Part shown: positions 11,078 through 20,844 of the stretch, piece by piece
Numbering within the stretch: the first letter of the stretch is position 1
Layout of the letters: each line of letters opens with the position of its first letter
Translations under genes and position numbers: made by a program
The notes under the pieces: model-generated
What the model saw: the letters and a program-made list of their open reading frames with translations, nothing else
Told to the model about the DNA's origin: nothing
Database searches by the model: none
Assembly (NCBI RefSeq): GCF_003252725.1
Contig: NZ_QEPO01000003.1
Span: forward strand, 1-64,000
Reading direction: 5' to 3'
Origin: Haemophilus parainfluenzae
GTDB lineage: Bacteria; Pseudomonadota; Gammaproteobacteria; Enterobacterales; Pasteurellaceae
Length of the DNA: 64,000 nt

Positions 11078-11219
11078 AGATATCTTGAATCACTAATTGT
11101 AATGCATGGCGTTGGAATTGTTTTGCTTTACGGTGTTTTAAGCGTCGTAAACGCAAGTTACGTGAAGCAGAGATATCTCTTGATGCTTTTTTCTTTAAAA
11201 AAGTTTTTCTTTTTAACAT
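11076..11219 (-). CDS. Small basic protein (47 residues), function unknown
   Basis: A short gene on the minus strand encoding MLKRKTFLKKKASRDISASR followed by an arginine/lysine-rich middle (NLRLRRLKHRKAKQFQRH) and a hydrophobic end (LQLVIQDI). Support for its reality is an AAGGAG ribosome site 5 bases before the ATG, a terminator at its end, and high coding content in an otherwise gene-free gap. About one third of residues are Lys or Arg, so RNA, ribosome or DNA binding is plausible. It sits next to raiA but converges with it. I do not recognise a family. Confidence 0.65.
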   Translation of the reverse strand: MLKRKTFLKKKASRDISASRNLRLRRLKHRKAKQFQRHALQLVIQDI

Positions 11220-11274
11220 CTTTTTCTCCTTGTTTTCTTTGAGTTCAATAAAACATTGTTTTTTCTGACTAAAC

Positions 11275-12669
11275 TTACTCTGTCGCAGTCGCTTGGTTTT
11301 CTTGAACGCGATGATAATTCACAATACTATTCATGTAACGTCGAATATTTTCGACATATTGGTAGGCTTCATAGCCGCGAGCATAGCCATATTTTAAGTT
11401 TGAATAATGACGCTTTTCCGATAATAGCTGAAGATTATTTTTTACATCTAACCAGTTATCAGGATTGCCGCCTAATTTTTTAGTTAGGCGACGAGCATCT
11501 AAAATATGCCCTAACCCCATATTGTATGCCGCTAAAGAATACCAAATTCGATCTTCTTCTGGAATACTGTCAGGCATTTGGTCGAGTAGCCAATGCAAAT
11601 ATTCCGATCCCGCTTTTATACTTTGTTCGGCATCCGTGCGATTATTAATATTCATCCGCACAGCCGTATCTTTGGTAAGCATCATCATCCCGCGCACACC
11701 TGTTGGAGAGGTAGCATAAGGGTCCCAATGTGATTCTTGATAGGCTACAGCGGCTAATAATCGCCAGTCTAAATTTCCTTTGTATTTTTCAAAGAGCGGT
11801 TGATATTGAGGGAGAATTTTTTCAACTGCCTCTAAATAAGCCTGAGTATCTACATAGTCAAAGGCAGTAATATGGCGGAAATATTTTTCCTCAATACGAT
11901 CAATTAATCCCGTTTCAATGGCATTATTCATAAAATCCAACAAGCCTGCTTGCAACTCATTATAGGATTTATTGGAGAGATACCAATGCACAGTCATTTC
12001 ATCCGTTAGGTCAAATGCAATTGCTAAGTTAGGGCGAATTTGTTGTGCAGCCGCCACATCAATACTATTTGCAATGGTATAAGGAATTTTGCCTTCCGCC
12101 ACTTGAATCAATAATTCTTCTTGGGTTAATTGCTTGTTATTCTGCCATTTAAGTGCAGGAAGTTTTTTCTGTGCAAGAGATAATAATTTTTCTAAGTCTT
12201 CCCCCGCAGAAATGATAATTTCTTGCTGTACTTGCGCTAAATCTTTCGGACGATTTTCACCTTTTTTATACACAAGCTGCCAAGAGGCAGAAGTATAAGA
12301 GGGCCCTAACTGAAATTTTTCTGCACGTTGAGGCTGGAATAAAAGATTCGCAGCTGCAATATCAATATTGTTGTTCTCTAATTCGTTAAAAAGTTGATCG
12401 TTATTTTCTAAGGTTTTAATTTGTAAACGAACCCCTAAATAATCAGCAAAGTTTTTTGCTAATTCGTATTCCAAGCCAGATTCGCCCTCATTCCCAATAA
12501 AATAGTAAATGGGATTGTTAATGGTGCCAACAATAAGGCTACCGCGATTTTTGATCGCAGTGTAAGGGTTTTGCTCCGATTGCATAATTTTTTGCCAAGG
12601 GAACACCATATCCAGTGCCCAAAGTAATAATGCAAAGGCAGCAATAATACGTAAAAATAGACCTTTCAA
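11275..12669 (-). CDS. mltF: Membrane-bound lytic murein transglycosylase F
   Basis: Cleaves peptidoglycan glycan strands, leaving 1,6-anhydro ends, at the inner face of the outer membrane or in the periplasm. The 464 residues contain an N-terminal hydrophobic anchor (residues 5-24), a solute-binding-protein-like domain (about 40-265, [11 protein letters not shown] to the IDRIEEKYF helix), then an SLT lysozyme-like domain with [11 protein letters not shown], whose Glu near 311 is the catalytic acid, plus [12 protein letters not shown] and [12 protein letters not shown]. The layout is that of YfhD/MltF. It is transcribed in the same direction as deaD but is separated from it by a terminator. 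Confidence 0.96.
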   Translation of the reverse strand: MKGLFLRIIAAFALLLWALDMVFPWQKIMQSEQNPYTAIKNRGSLIVGTINNPIYYFIGNEGESGLEYELAKNFADYLGVRLQIKTLENNDQLFNELENNNIDIAAANLLFQPQRAEKFQLGPSYTSASWQLVYKKGENRPKDLAQVQQEIIISAGEDLEKLLSLAQKKLPALKWQNNKQLTQEELLIQVAEGKIPYTIANSIDVAAAQQIRPNLAIAFDLTDEMTVHWYLSNKSYNELQAGLLDFMNNAIETGLIDRIEEKYFRHITAFDYVDTQAYLEAVEKILPQYQPLFEKYKGNLDWRLLAAVAYQESHWDPYATSPTGVRGMMMLTKDTAVRMNINNRTDAEQSIKAGSEYLHWLLDQMPDSIPEEDRIWYSLAAYNMGLGHILDARRLTKKLGGNPDNWLDVKNNLQLLSEKRHYSNLKYGYARGYEAYQYVENIRRYMNSIVNYHRVQENQATATE

Positions 12670-12724
12670 TAGATAAACCTTATAAATTGAAATAAGAGAC
12701 GATTGTAACGAGAATTAAGACAAT

Positions 12725-12751
12725 AAAAAAGCCCCTTTTACTTCAAGGGGC
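12725..12751 (-). terminator. Intrinsic terminator after deaD
   Basis: GCCCCTT (12731-12737) pairs with AAGGGGC (12745-12751); on the minus strand a T run follows. Confidence 0.88.
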
Positions 12752-12764
12752 TGTTAAATAAGGA

Positions 12765-14603
12765 TTAACGTTGGCGATCTCGGCGACCACGTTCATTAAA
12801 AGTGCGGTCGTTTTTATCGTTAAATTTACGCTGACGACGCTCACCATTACGTTCACCACGGAAGCGATCTTGACCACGGTCTCCACGATCATTACGACGG
12901 CCTTTTCCGCCAAAATCGTTACCACCACGTCCGCTATCTGATTGTGTCGCGCCCATAAAGCTCATTTGCATTTGTTTATTTAAAACGCGAGTTTTACCGA
13001 ATTGTTGAAGCAATTCTTTTGGCATGCCTTGTGGTAATTCAACGGTAGAGTAGTCATCATAAAGTTTGATATGGCCAATATAACGACTGTTAATATCACC
13101 TTCATTGGCGATAGCGCCCACGATATGACGCACTTCTACACCATCCGCGCGACCTACTTCGATACGATATAAATCCATCGGTTGTGGTGTGCCGTAGCCT
13201 TTACGTTCACCACGACGTTCAGCTGAACGCGGATTTTCACGGCGATCACCGCGATCATTGCGGTCACGACGACGTTTATCCATTGGTGGATCAGGTGGAA
13301 GAATCAGTTTTTGTTTACCTTGAAGCAACATTAACATCGCCGCAGCAATATCCTCTTGATCCTGATCCGCGGTGAATAAATCTTCCAATAAGCTACGATA
13401 CATTTCCAAGTCGTGATGTTCTAATTGCTTGGTAATCTTGTCTTGGAATTTTTTACGACGACAGGCTTGCAACACTTCATGATTTGGCAATTCAACTTCA
13501 TTAATTGGTTTTTTCATCAAGTGTTCGATATTACGAAGTAAACGGCGTTCACGTGGTTCAACGAATAATAATGCACGACCAGAACGACCTGCACGACCAG
13601 TTCGACCGATACGGTGAACGTACGACTCTGCATCAAGTGGGATGTCATAGTTCACCACAAGACTGATTCGTTCAATATCGATACCGCGCGCAGCAACATC
13701 AGTTGCAACCACAATATCAAGGCTCCCATTACGTAAGCGATCTAAGGTTTGTTCACGTAATTGTTGTGTCATATCACCGTTTAATGCCGCAGCACGGAAA
13801 CCGTGTTTTTCTAATAATTCAGTCACATCAAGTGTGCCCGTTTTAGTACGGGTAAAAATGATTGCCGCATCAAAATCTTCCACTTCTAAGAAGCGTAATA
13901 ATGCATCATTTTTACGGAAACCTTGAACATACCAACAGTTTTGCTCAATATCAGGCGCATTATCGTTATTTACTTTGATTTTCACTTCTTGCGGATTATT
14001 CATGAAGCGTTTTGTGATGCGACGAATTGGCTCAGGCATGGTTGCTGAGAAAAGGGCAGTTTGGTGCTCTTCCGGTAATTCAGCCATAACGGTTTCTACA
14101 TCATCAATAAAGCCCATACGAAGCATTTCATCTGCTTCATCAAGTACGATCGCTTTTAATTCAGATAGATTTAATGTGTTACGACTGATATGATCCAAAA
14201 TACGACCCGGTGTACCTACAACAACTTGTGCACCTTGTTTTAATGCACGTAATTGGATGTCATAACGTTGACCACCATAAAGGGTCACGATATTGATGCC
14301 TTTTGCATATTTCATGAAGTGTTCACAAGCATCAGCAACTTGAATTGCAAGTTCACGGGTTGGTGCCATCACCAATAATTGTGGATGTTTTGCGGCAGGA
14401 TCAATTTTTGCCAAAATAGGTAAAGAGAATGCAGCAGTTTTACCACTACCGGTTTGCGCCATGCCAAGTACATCTCTGCCTTCTAGAAGAGCAGGAATAC
14501 AAGCTTGTTGGATTGGCGAAGGTGTTTCAAAACCAAGGTCAGAAACGGCTTTTAGAATGAATTCAGGCAAGCCTAAATCATTAAAAGTGATTTTGTCTGT
14601 CAT
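12765..14603 (-). CDS. deaD: DEAD-box ATP-dependent RNA helicase
   Basis: CsdA/DeaD helicase, active in ribosome assembly and in mRNA decay with PNPase at low temperature. The 612 residues show the Q motif, Walker [15 protein letters not shown], the DEAD box [12 protein letters not shown], and the second RecA lobe with [11 protein letters not shown]. After that come a DbpA-like RNA-binding domain and a long Arg/Gly/Asp-rich low-complexity tail. I start at ATG 14603 ([11 protein letters not shown]); an 11-codon longer frame begins with TTG and lacks similarity. It sits between nlpI and mltF, with pnp nearby, grouping RNA-decay partners. Confidence 0.97.
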   Translation of the reverse strand: MTDKITFNDLGLPEFILKAVSDLGFETPSPIQQACIPALLEGRDVLGMAQTGSGKTAAFSLPILAKIDPAAKHPQLLVMAPTRELAIQVADACEHFMKYAKGINIVTLYGGQRYDIQLRALKQGAQVVVGTPGRILDHISRNTLNLSELKAIVLDEADEMLRMGFIDDVETVMAELPEEHQTALFSATMPEPIRRITKRFMNNPQEVKIKVNNDNAPDIEQNCWYVQGFRKNDALLRFLEVEDFDAAIIFTRTKTGTLDVTELLEKHGFRAAALNGDMTQQLREQTLDRLRNGSLDIVVATDVAARGIDIERISLVVNYDIPLDAESYVHRIGRTGRAGRSGRALLFVEPRERRLLRNIEHLMKKPINEVELPNHEVLQACRRKKFQDKITKQLEHHDLEMYRSLLEDLFTADQDQEDIAAAMLMLLQGKQKLILPPDPPMDKRRRDRNDRGDRRENPRSAERRGERKGYGTPQPMDLYRIEVGRADGVEVRHIVGAIANEGDINSRYIGHIKLYDDYSTVELPQGMPKELLQQFGKTRVLNKQMQMSFMGATQSDSGRGGNDFGGKGRRNDRGDRGQDRFRGERNGERRQRKFNDKNDRTFNERGRRDRQR

Positions 14604-14678
14604 TAAAATACTCGAATGTAAGTAAGGAAAGCTCAATTTCGCTTTCAGGTTTATTTGTTACACAAGAAAGAGGCAAGT

Positions 14679-15620
14679 CTAAAAAACAGCTGTTTTTGTG
14701 ACTGCACTTTTTTCTTCTTTTTCGTCTTCTGTTTGAGCCGGTTTCAATTTCATCAGCTCTAACACGGCAAAACGATACTCAACAAAGTTATACACCTGAT
14801 TCGCAATAGCAAGTTTGAATAAAGCCGCAGCTTCATCAATTTGCCCCAAATTGAGTTTTTGTTTTGCTAGATAAAAGTAGGTTTCGGTTAATATTTCTGC
14901 ATATTGTTGTGAGCTTTCTGCAAATTTAGTTGCCCGTTCTTGCAAGTCACTCACAGAAATATTACCTAAATAATATTGAACGATATTTGTTCCCCAGAAG
15001 TCCTTAGATAGCCCTTTAGCTCGTTCAACAAGGTTGGCATGGGCCTCTTGTGGTTTTAATTTTTGTTCGTTCAAATAGAGCCAGAGTACGCGATAGGGAT
15101 CTTTGGTATCGGCTTCGTAAAACTTCATCAAATCGTCTTCAGCAAGATTATAGCGTTCGACGTAATAAAAATTTAAACCACGATTAAGGTGGGTATAGTC
15201 ATAACTTGGATCCAATTCAAACACCGCATTAAAGGTTTCTAATGCGCTGTCGTAATCTTCTTCAAGCAGTAAGTAAAGCCCTAAGTAATTATAAACGGAA
15301 GCCATCTTTGGCTGTAACGCAAGGGCTTGTGTAAAGTCATAACGTGCGAGGCCCCATAAACCGAGGGAATCATATAACACGCCACGTTCAAAGTGAAGCG
15401 TCGCCCGTTCTTCATTACTCATTTTACCAACTAATAAAACTTGCCCGATTCGGGTAATCATCACTTCTTGTTCGAAGTGCGTATTCGGCGTTTGATCCGC
15501 AAGTACGACTTTATTTGGTGCGACAAACACGTTTCCCGATTGCACACAACCGGAAATAAATAAAGTCAGACTTAGGCTAGATAATGAAACTAGAAAACGG
15601 AATAACCGAAAATATTGCAT
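14679..15620 (-). CDS. nlpI: Lipoprotein NlpI (TPR protein)
   Basis: Outer-membrane lipoprotein adaptor that, in E. coli, recruits endopeptidases and the protease Prc to peptidoglycan. From the ATG at 15620 the protein has a signal peptide ending in a lipobox (LFISGC, Cys 25) and about five TPR-type repeats (ERGVLYDSLGLWGLARYDF, SVYNYLGLYLLLEEDYDSAL, and so on); 313 residues is the normal length. The frame upstream to 15674 would put residues in front of the signal peptide and is rejected. It lies directly downstream of pnp as in E. coli; a weak hairpin lies between them. Confidence 0.93.
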   Translation of the reverse strand: MQYFRLFRFLVSLSSLSLTLFISGCVQSGNVFVAPNKVVLADQTPNTHFEQEVMITRIGQVLLVGKMSNEERATLHFERGVLYDSLGLWGLARYDFTQALALQPKMASVYNYLGLYLLLEEDYDSALETFNAVFELDPSYDYTHLNRGLNFYYVERYNLAEDDLMKFYEADTKDPYRVLWLYLNEQKLKPQEAHANLVERAKGLSKDFWGTNIVQYYLGNISVSDLQERATKFAESSQQYAEILTETYFYLAKQKLNLGQIDEAAALFKLAIANQVYNFVEYRFAVLELMKLKPAQTEDEKEEKSAVTKTAVF

Positions 15621-15647
15621 TGTTTTATAAGTTAGTTCGATAATCAA

Positions 15648-15676
15648 AACGGGTGTGCAAAGATTTTTACACACCC
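15648..15676 (-). terminator. Weak hairpin between pnp and nlpI
   Basis: GGGTGTG (15651-15657) pairs with CACACCC (15670-15676). On the minus strand it follows the pnp stop and is trailed by GTTTTGATT, a poor T run, so it is more likely an attenuator or a pnp mRNA 3' end than a full stop. Confidence 0.5.
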
Positions 15677-15683
15677 AGTAAGA

Positions 15684-17822
15684 TTATTCTTGTTCTACAG
15701 AAGTATCTTCTGCTGGTGCAGATTCTGCTTCAGTTTCTTGTTTTGGTGCAAGATCTTTCATGGTTAAGCGGATACGACCTTGGCGATCGATTTCAACCAC
15801 TTTAACAGTCACTTCTTGACCCACTTGAAGATAATCACTCACTTTCTCTACACGTTCTTCAGCGATTTGAGAAATATGAACTAAACCTTCTTTATTTCCG
15901 ACGATAGCGACGAATGCACCGAAGTCAGCAAGACGAGTCACTTTACCTTTGTAAATTGCGCCCGCTTCAACTTCAGCAACGATTTCTTCAATACGTGCCA
16001 TCACATTTTTCGCTGCACTACTATCTACTGCGGCGATTTTCACTGTACCATCATCATCGATATCGATAGACGTACCGGTTTCTTCAGTTAATGCACGGAT
16101 AGTTGCACCACCTTTACCGATAACATCTTTGATTTTCTTAGGATCAATTTTCATGGTGTGAATACGCGGCGCGTAGTCAGAAATATCTGCACGTGGTGCA
16201 GGGATTGCTTGTTCCATTACGCCAAGAATGTGCATACGAGCACCTTTTGCTTGGTTTAATGCAATTTGCATAATTTCAGGGGTGATACCTTCAATTTTGA
16301 TATCCATTTGAAGTGCGGTGACACCTTCACGTGTGCCCGCTACTTTAAAGTCCATATCACCTAAGTGGTCTTCATCACCTAAGATATCTGAAAGAACCAC
16401 AAATTTTTCTTCTTCTTTCACTAAGCCCATTGCGATACCTGCAACAGCGGCTTTGATTGGAACACCCGCATCCATTAATGCTAAAGATGCACCACATACA
16501 GAGGCCATAGAAGAAGAACCGTTAGATTCAGTGATTTCAGATACTACACGCACTACATACGGGAATTCTGCAAGGCTTGGCATAACGGCTGCTACACCAC
16601 GTTTTGCTAAACGACCGTGACCGATTTCACGGCGTTTTGGCGAGCCGATCATACCGGTTTCACCTACAGAGTATGGAGGGAAGTTGTAGTGGAATAAGAA
16701 GTGATCTTGACGTTCACCTGTTAATTCATCAATGATTTGTGCATCACGTTCAGTACCTAACGTTGCAACAGCTAATGCTTGCGTTTCACCACGAGTGAAA
16801 ATTGCAGAACCGTGAGTACGTGGTAATACACCTGTGCAAATATCTAATGCACGAACGGTATCAACGGTACGACCATCAATGCGTGGTTCACCTGCAATGA
16901 TACGGCCACGAACGATTTGACTTTCAAGTGCGGTGAAAATATCCACGATTTTACCTTCGCTGATCTCTTCATCTTCTGCTGTGATTTGTGCAATCACATC
17001 CGCTTTAATCGCATCGATTTGTTCGTAACGAGCTTGTTTTTCAGTAATGCGGTATGCATCGCCTAAACGTGCTTCAGCAATCGCTTTTACTTTGTTGATT
17101 AAATCTGTGTTTGGTTGTGGCGCAACCCAATCCCAACGTGGTTTACCCGCTTCTTTTGCAAATTCTTTGATTGCTTCAATCACAACTTGTTGTTGTTGAT
17201 GGCCGAATACTACCGCCGCTAACATTTGTTCTTCAGTTAAAATGTCTGCTTCAGATTCAACCATTAATACGGCTTTGTCAGTACCTGCAACCACTAAGTC
17301 TAAACGGCTTTGTTTTTGTTCAGCCATAGTTGGGTTTAATACGAATTGGTTGTCAATAAAACCAACGCGTGCTGCACCGATAGGGCCATTGAAAGGCACG
17401 CCAGATAAGGTTAATGCTGCAGAAGCACCAATCATTGCCACTAAGTCTGGGCTGATTTGTGGGTTTACAGAAACTACAGTTGCCACAACTTGGATTTCGT
17501 TGAAGAAACCTTCTGGGAATAATGGACGAATTGGACGGTCGATTAAACGAGCAATTAAAGTTTCGCCTTCAGATGGACGACCTTCACGTTTGAAGAAACC
17601 ACCAGGGATTTTACCCGCCGCATAAGTACGTTCTTGGTAGTTTACGGTTAATGGGAAGAAGTCTTGACCTTCTTTCACATCTTTTTTAGCCACAACAGTC
17701 ACGAATACCGTGGTATCGTCCATGCTTGCCATAACCGCAGCAGTTGCTTGACGTGCAATTGCGCCGGTTTCTAGAGTAACGGTATGTTGACCGTATTTAA
17801 ATTGTTTAACAATTGGATTCAC
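15684..17822 (-). CDS. pnp: Polynucleotide phosphorylase
   Basis: 3'-5' phosphorolytic exoribonuclease and degradosome partner. The 712-residue product has two RNase PH cores ([21 protein letters not shown] in the first; the second with [19 protein letters not shown] and the [18 protein letters not shown] metal site), a KH domain ([13 protein letters not shown]), and an S1 domain ([15 protein letters not shown]) before an acidic tail. The start is most likely GTG at 17822 ([11 protein letters not shown]), placed 7 bases after AAGGA; a TTG at 17837 would add five residues. A large leader hairpin precedes it. Unlike in E. coli, rpsO is not upstream. Confidence 0.97.
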   Translation of the reverse strand: MNPIVKQFKYGQHTVTLETGAIARQATAAVMASMDDTTVFVTVVAKKDVKEGQDFFPLTVNYQERTYAAGKIPGGFFKREGRPSEGETLIARLIDRPIRPLFPEGFFNEIQVVATVVSVNPQISPDLVAMIGASAALTLSGVPFNGPIGAARVGFIDNQFVLNPTMAEQKQSRLDLVVAGTDKAVLMVESEADILTEEQMLAAVVFGHQQQQVVIEAIKEFAKEAGKPRWDWVAPQPNTDLINKVKAIAEARLGDAYRITEKQARYEQIDAIKADVIAQITAEDEEISEGKIVDIFTALESQIVRGRIIAGEPRIDGRTVDTVRALDICTGVLPRTHGSAIFTRGETQALAVATLGTERDAQIIDELTGERQDHFLFHYNFPPYSVGETGMIGSPKRREIGHGRLAKRGVAAVMPSLAEFPYVVRVVSEITESNGSSSMASVCGASLALMDAGVPIKAAVAGIAMGLVKEEEKFVVLSDILGDEDHLGDMDFKVAGTREGVTALQMDIKIEGITPEIMQIALNQAKGARMHILGVMEQAIPAPRADISDYAPRIHTMKIDPKKIKDVIGKGGATIRALTEETGTSIDIDDDGTVKIAAVDSSAAKNVMARIEEIVAEVEAGAIYKGKVTRLADFGAFVAIVGNKEGLVHISQIAEERVEKVSDYLQVGQEVTVKVVEIDRQGRIRLTMKDLAPKQETEAESAPAEDTSVEQE

Positions 17823-17854
17823 AATGTTTTCCTTCAAAATAATATTTAAAACAA

Positions 17855-17967
17855 AGCTTTATTTTCCAGATTGCGACTAGCAAAAGAAATCTCTCGAAAA
17901 AATGACCGCACTTTGGGCGTTTAAAAATTTCTTTTGATAGCCGCACGCTAATGCAGAAAATAAAGCT
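17855..17967 (-). promoter_or_regulatory. Two-tier leader hairpin of pnp
   Basis: An outer perfect 12-bp stem (AGCTTTATTTTC at 17855-17866 with GAAAATAAAGCT at 17956-17967) encloses an inner 19-bp stem with two mismatches (17872-17890 with 17927-17945; core CAAAAGAAAT / ATTTCTTTTG). The apical loop holds an uptake sequence (17905-17913). In E. coli the pnp leader forms a long double-stranded stem that RNase III cuts, after which PNPase represses its own mRNA. The same logic is likely here. Confidence 0.75.
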
Positions 17968-17972
17968 CGCTT

Positions 17973-18001
17973 ATTATACAGAGTTTTAAATTTATTGGTA
18001 A
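17973..18001 (-). promoter_or_regulatory. Sigma-70 type promoter for pnp
   Basis: Read on the minus strand: TTACCA (-35) - 17 bases - TATAAT (-10, a perfect hexamer at 17973-17978). The predicted start near 17966 coincides with the first base of the outer leader stem, so the RNA would begin with the hairpin. Confidence 0.7.
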
Positions 18002-18055
18002 CTTTATTTAATATAAGCAACTTGTTATCATATTCTCATACAAATACATACGTAA

Positions 18056-18532
<477 letters not shown>

Positions 18533-18552
18533 TTATTTCGATTTATTAAAGC

Positions 18553-18594
18553 AAAAGTGCGGTTAAAACTATTCCGTTTTTAACCGTATTTTTT
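18553..18594 (+). terminator. Terminator with one uptake-sequence arm
   Basis: AAGTGCGGTTAAAA (from 18554) pairs with TTTTAACCGTATTT (to about 18592). The 3' arm reads CCGTATT instead of CCGCACTT, giving G-U or mismatched pairs, so only one arm is an exact uptake core. Confidence 0.75.
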
Positions 18595-18623
18595 TAGCTT
18601 TACATTCTGATAAGGAAAGTTTA

Positions 18624-19340
18624 ATGGCGATTATTGATGAGTTTATTAAAAAAACTGGAGAGTTTTATGAGGAACTTAAAGTACAAGATAGACATCGATA
18701 CCGTTCTTGGGAACATTGTTATGCTCAGTTTTATGAAGCCAGGCAAAATCCTGAAAAAGATAATGTTGATAATTTAAGTTTACATCTGGCGTTCTATTTA
18801 GCCAGTTGGGGGATGTATAGAGGTTCGTCCTTTTTATTGCAATATGATTACACTATCCATACTTCTGCAGTAAAAGAAATATTGAAACCTGAATATAACA
18901 AATTATTTGGGATAGGGTGTAAAGAGTTAAATAGTGAGCAGACTGTTTTATTACTAAAAAAACTAAATAGTGAAATTGGCAGTATTTATAAGCAGTTTCG
19001 TTCAAATGTAGGGAAAGAAGACATAAAACAAGATATTTCAACAACTTTAGTTACTAAGGTTTTATTGGGGGCATTAGGTTGTGTGCCGGCTTATGATCGT
19101 TTCTTTGTTGATGCCGTAAAAAAGAATGAAGTGACGACAGGAAACTACAATATAGCATCTTTGCAGAAACTAATTAAATTTTATGAAGAGCATCAAGAAA
19201 AACTGGAAAAATTAAGAAGTCAATTTTTAATTGAATATAAATTTGAGGGTAGGAAAAAGACTCTTGATTATCCTCAAATGAAGCTACTTGATATGGGTTT
19301 TTGGAAAATTGGTTTTGATTTGTCGAAAGAGCCAAAATAG
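18624..19340 (+). CDS. Unrecognised 238-residue cytoplasmic protein
   Basis: I cannot name this protein. It has no signal peptide or membrane helix. Notable segments are RYRSWEHCYAQFYEA (residues 24-38), a hydrophobic LSLHLAFYLASWGMYRGSS (about 51-69), LGALGCVPAYDRFFVDAV (about 147-164) and a charged coiled-coil-like stretch near 185-200. These look like conserved motifs rather than random coding. The gene has a GGAAAG ribosome site, is AT-rich compared with its neighbours and stands alone between two uptake-sequence terminators, which suggests an accessory insertion. An enzymatic or defence role would be guesswork. Confidence 0.75.
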   Translation: MAIIDEFIKKTGEFYEELKVQDRHRYRSWEHCYAQFYEARQNPEKDNVDNLSLHLAFYLASWGMYRGSSFLLQYDYTIHTSAVKEILKPEYNKLFGIGCKELNSEQTVLLLKKLNSEIGSIYKQFRSNVGKEDIKQDISTTLVTKVLLGALGCVPAYDRFFVDAVKKNEVTTGNYNIASLQKLIKFYEEHQEKLEKLRSQFLIEYKFEGRKKTLDYPQMKLLDMGFWKIGFDLSKEPK

Positions 19341-19357
19341 GTTTCCAAATTTAATAG

Positions 19358-19404
19358 AAAAAGTGCGGTCAGAAATTTATATATTTTTCTGACCGCACTT
19401 TTTT
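19358..19404. terminator. Bidirectional terminator from an inverted uptake-sequence pair
   Basis: AAAAGTGCGGTCAGAAA pairs with its complement TTTCTGACCGCACTTTT, flanked by A and T runs; it separates the convergent 238-residue gene and the TusA-like gene. Confidence 0.9.
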
Positions 19405-19405
19405 A

Positions 19406-19627
19406 TTATTTAATTACGGTAATTGACCATTTCGCATCATCAATTTGTTCGAAGTTTGTCACTTCATAACCTTCTTCAGCCGCCCAAGCGGGAATGGCTT
19501 CAGTGGCTTGTGTGCAGTCAAATTCAATTTCTAGGCCATCGCCTTTATTTAACTTAGCCATAGCTTCTTTGGCTTCAACGAGAGGAAAGGGGCAAACAAG
19601 GCCGAGTGTTGGTAATTTAACGATCAT
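19406..19627 (-). CDS. TusA-family sulfur carrier (YeeD-like)
   Basis: 73-residue protein of the TusA/SirA family, small sulfur carriers that hold a persulfide on a conserved cysteine. The CPFPLVEAK motif near residue 12 is the family's Cys-Pro-X-Pro site, and the rest fits the two-layer fold. It lies 9 bases after the YeeE-like gene in the same orientation, the pairing seen for E. coli yeeE-yeeD, where the carrier is needed for thiosulfate use. It is therefore more likely a dedicated thiosulfate partner than the tRNA-thiolation TusA. A second paralogue lies at 58950-59177. Confidence 0.9.
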   Translation of the reverse strand: MIVKLPTLGLVCPFPLVEAKEAMAKLNKGDGLEIEFDCTQATEAIPAWAAEEGYEVTNFEQIDDAKWSITVIK

Positions 19628-19636
19628 ATAAACTCC

Positions 19637-20680
19637 TTATGATGCTTTTGCTAATTTTAAACGTTGTGGACGGATAATGGTAAAGTAGGCGGCCACCCAA
19701 GTGCCGAGAATCATCAATGGTAATGATACCCAACCTTGCCAAGAGAAAAAGGCGGTTTCAACTAAGCCATTACCGATAGAACAGCCACCTGCAAGGGTTG
19801 CACCGATACCCATGAGAATACCGCCGAGTCCGCTGCGTAGAATCGTGGTGGCATCCGGTACACGGACACGGAATTCATTGCTCGCTTTCGCACCGATGAA
19901 TGATCCAATAAAAATCCCTAAGACTAAGAATACGCCCCAGTTAATAAATTTACCGTCGCCAGTAACGAGGAATTGCATAATATTAGCTGATGGACCAGTG
20001 ATCCCAAGTCCAAACTCACGACCTGTAGCGACACTTAGTGGCCAAGCGGCAAGCGCGATTAATCCGATTAATACGGCTGAGAAAAATGGGTGCCAGCGTT
20101 TCTCAAATAATAAATGAGCAAGTCCCGTTTTCTTTGGTTTTAATGCCGCGACTTTTACGCTTGGTTTGCTGAGATGTTTGTACACATAGAAAGACGTCGC
20201 TAAAGTTAATAGAGCCACTAACCACCAAGGTGAAATACCGAATGTATCGTAAATGTTGCGTTGTTCGATATTGATACTGCGTAAAGTTTTATTGAATTCC
20301 CCTAATGGGCCAGTACGCATGATGGCACTTAACAACATATAAGTGAATAACGCGACCCAACTGCCGACTAAGCCTTCCGCAGCACGGTACCAAGTTCCTG
20401 TTGCACAACCGCCAGCAAGAACAATGCCGATACCAAACACAAAGGCACCGATAATTACCGCTAAAAAAGCAAAATTTTCAGCCGGATCGACATTTAATAC
20501 ACCGATTTCTTTTAAGAGAAAGAAACCGATGGATTGCACGGTAATCGCCAATAGAAGGGCTACAAACATTTTGTTATTTTTGGTGACATACATATCGCGA
20601 AATGCGCCAGTAATACAAAAGCGCCCACGCTGCATCACAAATCCGAGTAAAATTCCGCAAAGTAATCCGGTTAAAAGCAT
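19637..20680 (-). CDS. YeeE/YedE family (TsuA-like) sulfur transporter
   Basis: Inner-membrane protein of 347 residues with about nine helices. The two internal halves each carry a conserved Cys-Gly motif: AGGCATGTWYRAAEG near residue 90 and AGGCSIGNG near 295; a third cysteine lies in QRGRFCITGAF near 22. In the thiosulfate transporter TsuA these cysteines line the import path. The adjacent TusA-like carrier supports thiosulfate or sulfur-species uptake. No regulatory site was recognised in the 160 bases upstream. The operon probably contains just these two genes. Confidence 0.9.
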   Translation of the reverse strand: MLLTGLLCGILLGFVMQRGRFCITGAFRDMYVTKNNKMFVALLLAITVQSIGFFLLKEIGVLNVDPAENFAFLAVIIGAFVFGIGIVLAGGCATGTWYRAAEGLVGSWVALFTYMLLSAIMRTGPLGEFNKTLRSINIEQRNIYDTFGISPWWLVALLTLATSFYVYKHLSKPSVKVAALKPKKTGLAHLLFEKRWHPFFSAVLIGLIALAAWPLSVATGREFGLGITGPSANIMQFLVTGDGKFINWGVFLVLGIFIGSFIGAKASNEFRVRVPDATTILRSGLGGILMGIGATLAGGCSIGNGLVETAFFSWQGWVSLPLMILGTWVAAYFTIIRPQRLKLAKAS

Positions 20681-20783
20681 AAATATTCCTTTCTTTTAGA
20701 ACTAAGTAGGGCAGTATTTTCTAAAAAAATAAGAAGGTAGTGCCAATAACTTTTAGCTAGAAAATATGTTTTTTTGATATAAA

Positions 20784-20826
20784 AAAGTGCGGTCAGAAAT
20801 TTGTGTGTTTTTCTGACCGCACTTTA
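20784..20826 (-). terminator. Terminator from an inverted uptake-sequence pair
   Basis: AAAGTGCGGTCAGAAA (20784-20799) pairs with TTTCTGACCGCACTTT (20810-20825); on the minus strand a T run follows, ending the cysteine desulfidase transcript. Confidence 0.9.
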
Positions 20827-20844
20827 TCGTAAGTTATCACGATA

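Noticed and set aside
15621..15674. 18-codon extension of NlpI
   Set aside because: It would place residues ahead of a normal lipoprotein signal peptide and overlaps the pnp-nlpI hairpin.
17242..17625. 127-codon plus-strand open frame inside pnp
   Set aside because: It is antisense to strongly conserved PNPase domains; long antisense frames are common over such genes. The same applies to frames antisense to rho, clpB, yeeE and secD.
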